25,667 nucleotides of DNA. Origin: a candidate division NPL-UPA2 bacterium. GTDB taxonomy: Bacteria > Bacillota > UBA994. The notes under the pieces are model-generated. The model saw only the letters and a program-made list of their open reading frames with translations. It was not told the DNA's origin and did not search any database. Shown here piece by piece: positions 23,271 to 25,667 of this stretch; position 1 is the first letter of the stretch, and each line of letters opens with the position of its first letter. The DNA is taken from positions 1 through 25,667 of the forward strand of contig QLUB01000010.1 of NCBI GenBank assembly GCA_018725205.1. The letters are read 5' to 3'. The position numbers were made by a program, and so were the translations under genes.

Positions 23271-23390
23271 TTACCTTCTCTCATCCGGACTTTACCGTCG
23301 GCCTTGGAATCGCACCAAGTCTGCCACGTGGCTCGTGGGCTAGCTTTCGCATTACCACCGATAGGGAATTACACCCAACCCCGAAGGTTA
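23271..23390 (-). ncRNA. FMN riboswitch (RFN element) aptamer
   Basis: On the minus strand the conserved RFN blocks appear in order: CCTTCGGGG, GGGTGTAATTCCC, ATCGGTGGTAATGCGAAAGC, TAGCCCACGAGC, TTGGTGCGATTCCAAGGCCG, ACGGTAAAGTCCGGATGAGAG and closing GAAGGTAA. Helix P1 pairs 23383-23390 with 23271-23278. FMN binding stabilises P1, lets the downstream terminator form and turns ribU off when flavin is plentiful. Confidence 0.97.
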
Positions 23391-23396
23391 TCGTAT

Positions 23397-23410
23397 TTAG
23401 TTGCAACTAA
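23397..23410. promoter_or_regulatory. 14-bp perfect palindrome at the ribU transcription start
   Basis: TTAGTTGCAACTAA begins 2 nt past the -10 box and covers the predicted start site, upstream of the riboswitch. Its place is that of a repressor operator, but no regulator is recognised for it; it could also be a chance palindrome or a 5'-end hairpin in the RNA. Confidence 0.4.
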
Positions 23411-23411
23411 G

Positions 23412-23440
23412 ATTCTATCGCGTCCAATCCCACTTGTCAA
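23412..23440 (-). promoter_or_regulatory. Promoter of the ribU riboswitch transcript
   Basis: TTGACA (23435-23440) and TAGAAT (23412-23417) with 17-nt spacing: a perfect -35 and a -10 with one change. Transcription should start near 23405, about 15 nt before the aptamer. Palindrome D starts only 2 nt upstream of the -35. Confidence 0.85.
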
Positions 23441-23441
23441 C

Positions 23442-23470
23442 GAAGCAAAAGGCTCCGTCCCTTTTGCTTC
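23442..23470 (+). repeat. 29-nt palindromic element, copy D
   Basis: Same sequence and orientation as copy A, wedged between the divergent ribU and helicase promoters: its ends lie 1 nt from the ribU -35 and 6 nt from the helicase -35. No heptad array adjoins this copy. Confidence 0.9.
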
Positions 23471-23476
23471 TGCGAG

Positions 23477-23505
23477 TTGCGTCTGTCACAACAACGTGCT
23501 ATACT
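23477..23505 (+). promoter_or_regulatory. Promoter of the DEAD-box helicase gene
   Basis: TTGCGT and TATACT separated by 17 nt; predicted start near 23512, giving a leader of about 50 nt. The -10 is one base from consensus. Confidence 0.6.
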
Positions 23506-23561
23506 GGCGTGCCTTGGGACGAATGTAGACCAAACTATGAAACGTAAAGGAAGAAGAAGAA

Positions 23562-24992
23562 TTGCCTACTTTTAACGAACTAACATTGAGCCGTGAGTTA
23601 CTTATGGCGATCGCCGACATGGGATTTGAGGAGATGACCCCTATTCAGGCAGCAGCGATACCGCTAGCGCTTGAAGGGAGCGATGTCTTAGGCCAAGCCC
23701 AAACCGGCACAGGGAAAACTGCTGCCTTTGGCATACCGATGATCGAGCGCATCCGCATGGATGTCGAGCCAGTGCAGGGCCTAGTGCTTGCGCCGACACG
23801 TGAATTGGCCATGCAGGTAGCGGAAGAACTCAACCGACTTGGGGCGGTAAAGGGCGTGCGCAGCCTCCCCGTATATGGCGGTCAGGAAATAGAGCGTCAG
23901 ATTCGCTCGATCAAAGCTCGCCCGCACATCATCGTGGCCACCCCGGGCAGACTGCTTGACCACTTGCGCCGGAGGACCCTGCGCCTTGGGCAAGTGGGCT
24001 TTTTGGTGCTCGATGAGGCTGACGAAATGCTCAATATGGGTTTCATTGACGACATCGAGACTATTCTAGCGGAAACACCGAGCACTCGGCAGACCATGCT
24101 CTTTTCGGCGACCATGCCAATGCCAATTCAGAACTTAGCGGTGAAGTTTATGCGCGAGGCTGTTAAAGCAACAGTGCCAGTGCGCGAGCTTACCGTTCCG
24201 ACGACTGAGCAGCACTACATTGAAGTCAGGGAGTCGCAAAAGTTCGATGTGCTGTGCTTGCTGCTAGATACAGCTAGCCCTGGGCTCTCTATCGTATTTG
24301 GGCGCACTAAGCGCCGCGTGGATGAAGTGTCTGAGGCCCTCGCTAAGCGAGGCTACGCGGCTCTCGGGATACACGGTGACTTAACACAAGCGCGGCGCGA
24401 CCAGGTTATGCGCAAATTTCGCGATGGTTCTATTGACGTGCTGGTAGCGACGGATGTGGCAGCGCGCGGCTTAGACATTGAGGGAGTCTCCCACATCTAT
24501 AATTTCGATATCCCGCAGGATGCCGAAGGGTACGTTCACCGCATCGGGCGCACCGGGCGGGCGGGGCGCACCGGTCAAGCCACGACATTGGTTACGCCGC
24601 GCGAATTCGACCTCATGCGGCTCATCGAAAGGATGACGGGTCGTAAAGTGCAGCGCCGTCCTAGCCCCACCTTTAGCGAAGCTATTGAGGGGCAGCGCCG
24701 CTTAAGCATGGAAAAGTTGCTGCAAGTCGTCGAAGAAGGGAATATCGAGCACTACAAGGGGGCCGCAGAAGCGCTCTTAGCTAAAGCCGACTCTACTTCG
24801 TTGATAGCGGCAGCGCTAAAATTCATGACCAAAGAACCTGATGCCACACCGGTACTGCTGACTGAGGCAGCCCCACTGCGACGTCCGCGCAGTGAATCTA
24901 GGCCCTTTAGCCGGCCGCGTAGCGACGCTGGCGGACGCGACCGCCGCCAAAGCGACCGCCGTGCGCGGCAGAATTGGGATACGCGGCGCTAG
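23562..24992 (+). CDS. DEAD-box ATP-dependent RNA helicase (CshA/DeaD-type)
   Basis: A 476-residue RNA helicase. Motifs in order: Q-motif (FEEMTPIQ), I AQTGTGKT (46-53), Ia PTRELA, II DEAD (151-154), III SAT (182-184), V ATDVAARGLD, VI HRIGRTGR (326-333). The last 60 or so residues are basic and low-complexity (RPRSESRPFSRPRSD, RDRRQSDRRARQ), a non-specific RNA-binding tail as in CshA-type proteins; no DbpA RNA-binding domain is recognised. Such enzymes act in ribosome assembly, mRNA decay and cold response. The start is TTG 23562 behind AAAGGAAG; a nearby ATG at 23537 is out of frame. Confidence 0.95.
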   Translation: MPTFNELTLSRELLMAIADMGFEEMTPIQAAAIPLALEGSDVLGQAQTGTGKTAAFGIPMIERIRMDVEPVQGLVLAPTRELAMQVAEELNRLGAVKGVRSLPVYGGQEIERQIRSIKARPHIIVATPGRLLDHLRRRTLRLGQVGFLVLDEADEMLNMGFIDDIETILAETPSTRQTMLFSATMPMPIQNLAVKFMREAVKATVPVRELTVPTTEQHYIEVRESQKFDVLCLLLDTASPGLSIVFGRTKRRVDEVSEALAKRGYAALGIHGDLTQARRDQVMRKFRDGSIDVLVATDVAARGLDIEGVSHIYNFDIPQDAEGYVHRIGRTGRAGRTGQATTLVTPREFDLMRLIERMTGRKVQRRPSPTFSEAIEGQRRLSMEKLLQVVEEGNIEHYKGAAEALLAKADSTSLIAAALKFMTKEPDATPVLLTEAAPLRRPRSESRPFSRPRSDAGGRDRRQSDRRARQNWDTRR

Positions 24993-25006
24993 TAGTGGAC
25001 CAAGCA

Positions 25007-25588
25007 TCAGACCTGAGGCTTAGGAAATGCGACGGTGAAGGTGCTGCCTAAGGGCGAGCTCTCGATCCTGATTGTGGCGCCGTGGCGCTCGGCAATGCGG
25101 TAGCATACCGCCAGCCCGAGTCCGGTGCCATTTTCTTTGGTGGTGAGAAATGGTGTGCCTAATTGTGGTATAAGTTCACTGGCGATGCCGTAGCCCGCAT
25201 CGCTCACTGTCAGACTGACTGCATCTGCCTGTTCTCGGGTCTCTATAGATACTGTCCCCCCGGGCTGCATTGCTTCCAGAGCATTGTTAACGAGGTTCGT
25301 CAACATCTGTCTAAGCTCAGCCTCGTTGGCGACAATGTTTGCGGGTGAACGCAGGGCGTAGCTAATGCGCATGGACTTAACTAGTGCTACGGAATTCAAC
25401 ACCGGGGAAAAGCACTCTATGAGGGTAGAGAGGCAGCACGGCTTAGTTTTTACTGCGGTGCGGGAGAGAGAAAGATAGGTGGTTATGATACTGCAGGCGC
25501 GGTCGATTTCTTCGGTCATTAGGTTTGTGAACTTGCGGTAGGGAGCAAACTCAGGCTTCTCGGCGAGCAGCTGTAGGAACCCGCGCAC
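25007..25588 (-). CDS. Sensor histidine kinase, C-terminal part (incomplete, apparent frameshift)
   Basis: The visible 193 residues hold the end of a HisKA dimerisation helix pair (RGFLQLLAEKPEFAPYRKF...LSLSRT) and a complete HATPase_c domain: N box NLVNNALEAM, G1 DAGYGI, F-box-like PFLTTKENG, G2 GTGLGLAVC. The spacing and the RGFLQLL sequence are like PAS-type sporulation kinases of the KinB/Spo0A phosphorelay class. The frame stays open to the window edge, but the residues before GPLTTVRGFLQLL look non-coding, while a sensible continuation (AEALQHRDAL) lies in another frame. A 1- or 2-base indel near the run of five G at 25597-25601 is likely. The GTG at 25588 is only the limit of the sure reading, not a believed start. 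Confidence 0.75.
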   Translation of the reverse strand: MRGFLQLLAEKPEFAPYRKFTNLMTEEIDRACSIITTYLSLSRTAVKTKPCCLSTLIECFSPVLNSVALVKSMRISYALRSPANIVANEAELRQMLTNLVNNALEAMQPGGTVSIETREQADAVSLTVSDAGYGIASELIPQLGTPFLTTKENGTGLGLAVCYRIAERHGATIRIESSPLGSTFTVAFPKPQV

Positions 25589-25667
25589 GGTGGTGAGGGG
25601 GCCAAGGCGTCGCGGTGCTGCAGGGCTTCTGCTTTGGCATCGACTACTTCGGGCGTGTTTGGCATAA

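Noticed and set aside
25002..25021. Terminator between the helicase and histidine kinase genes
   Set aside because: AAGC/GCTT with a TCA/TGA inner stem and mismatches is weak, has no T-run and lies partly inside the kinase coding end.

Overview
The window looks like chromosomal DNA from an anaerobic, moderately GC-rich Gram-positive of the Bacillota, probably Clostridia. The evidence is strong AGGAGG-type ribosome binding sites, several GTG and TTG starts, a butyryl-CoA dehydrogenase/Etf cluster of the electron-bifurcating type, an oxygen-sensitive class III ribonucleotide reductase, a NupNOPQ-type nucleoside ABC transporter, an FMN-riboswitch-controlled RibU, YitT, and a sporulation-type histidine kinase. 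The species cannot be named from the sequence.

Layout. (1) 67-3632, minus strand: operon bcd > etfB > etfA (with an N-terminal 2[4Fe-4S] ferredoxin domain) > maoC/phaJ-like hydratase, preceded by a perfect 20-bp palindrome of Rex-like architecture. (2) 3851-7671, plus strand: a COG2509-type FAD oxidoreductase, a periplasmic-binding-protein/HD-GYP signalling protein and a small nucleotidyltransferase. (3) 7736-8847: divergent NlpC/P60 endopeptidase (minus) and free methionine-R-sulfoxide reductase (plus). (4) 9052-11869: nrdD-nrdG with an NrdR-like box in the promoter. (5) 11985-13600: a TagO/WecA-type glycan-lipid transferase overlapping endonuclease III. (6) 13816-18565: lipoprotein, ATPase and two permeases of a BMP/Nup-type nucleoside ABC transporter, with an intrinsic terminator after the lipoprotein gene, followed by an M20 amidohydrolase (18669-19823). 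(7) 19812-21565, minus strand: GDT1-type Mn/Ca exporter and an APH/choline-kinase-fold protein. (8) 21714-22565: YitT. (9) 22637-23440, minus strand: RibU with its full FMN riboswitch, terminator and promoter. (10) 23562-24992: DEAD-box RNA helicase. (11) 25007 to the edge, minus strand: end of a histidine kinase with an apparent frameshift.

The least explained structure is intergenic. An exact 29-nt palindromic element (11-bp stem, 7-nt loop) occurs four times, at 8895, 18566, 22573 and 23442. Three of the four are bordered by degenerate tandem arrays with a strict 7-nt period; the 'word' drifts along each array while the register is kept. A further group of heptad arrays lies after nth and has supplied the last codons of that gene. 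Two of the composite elements share an identical 50-nt block in inverted orientation about 9.7 kb apart. This is a family of small repeats of unknown origin and function. No mobile-element gene, CRISPR array, tRNA or rRNA was recognised in the window.
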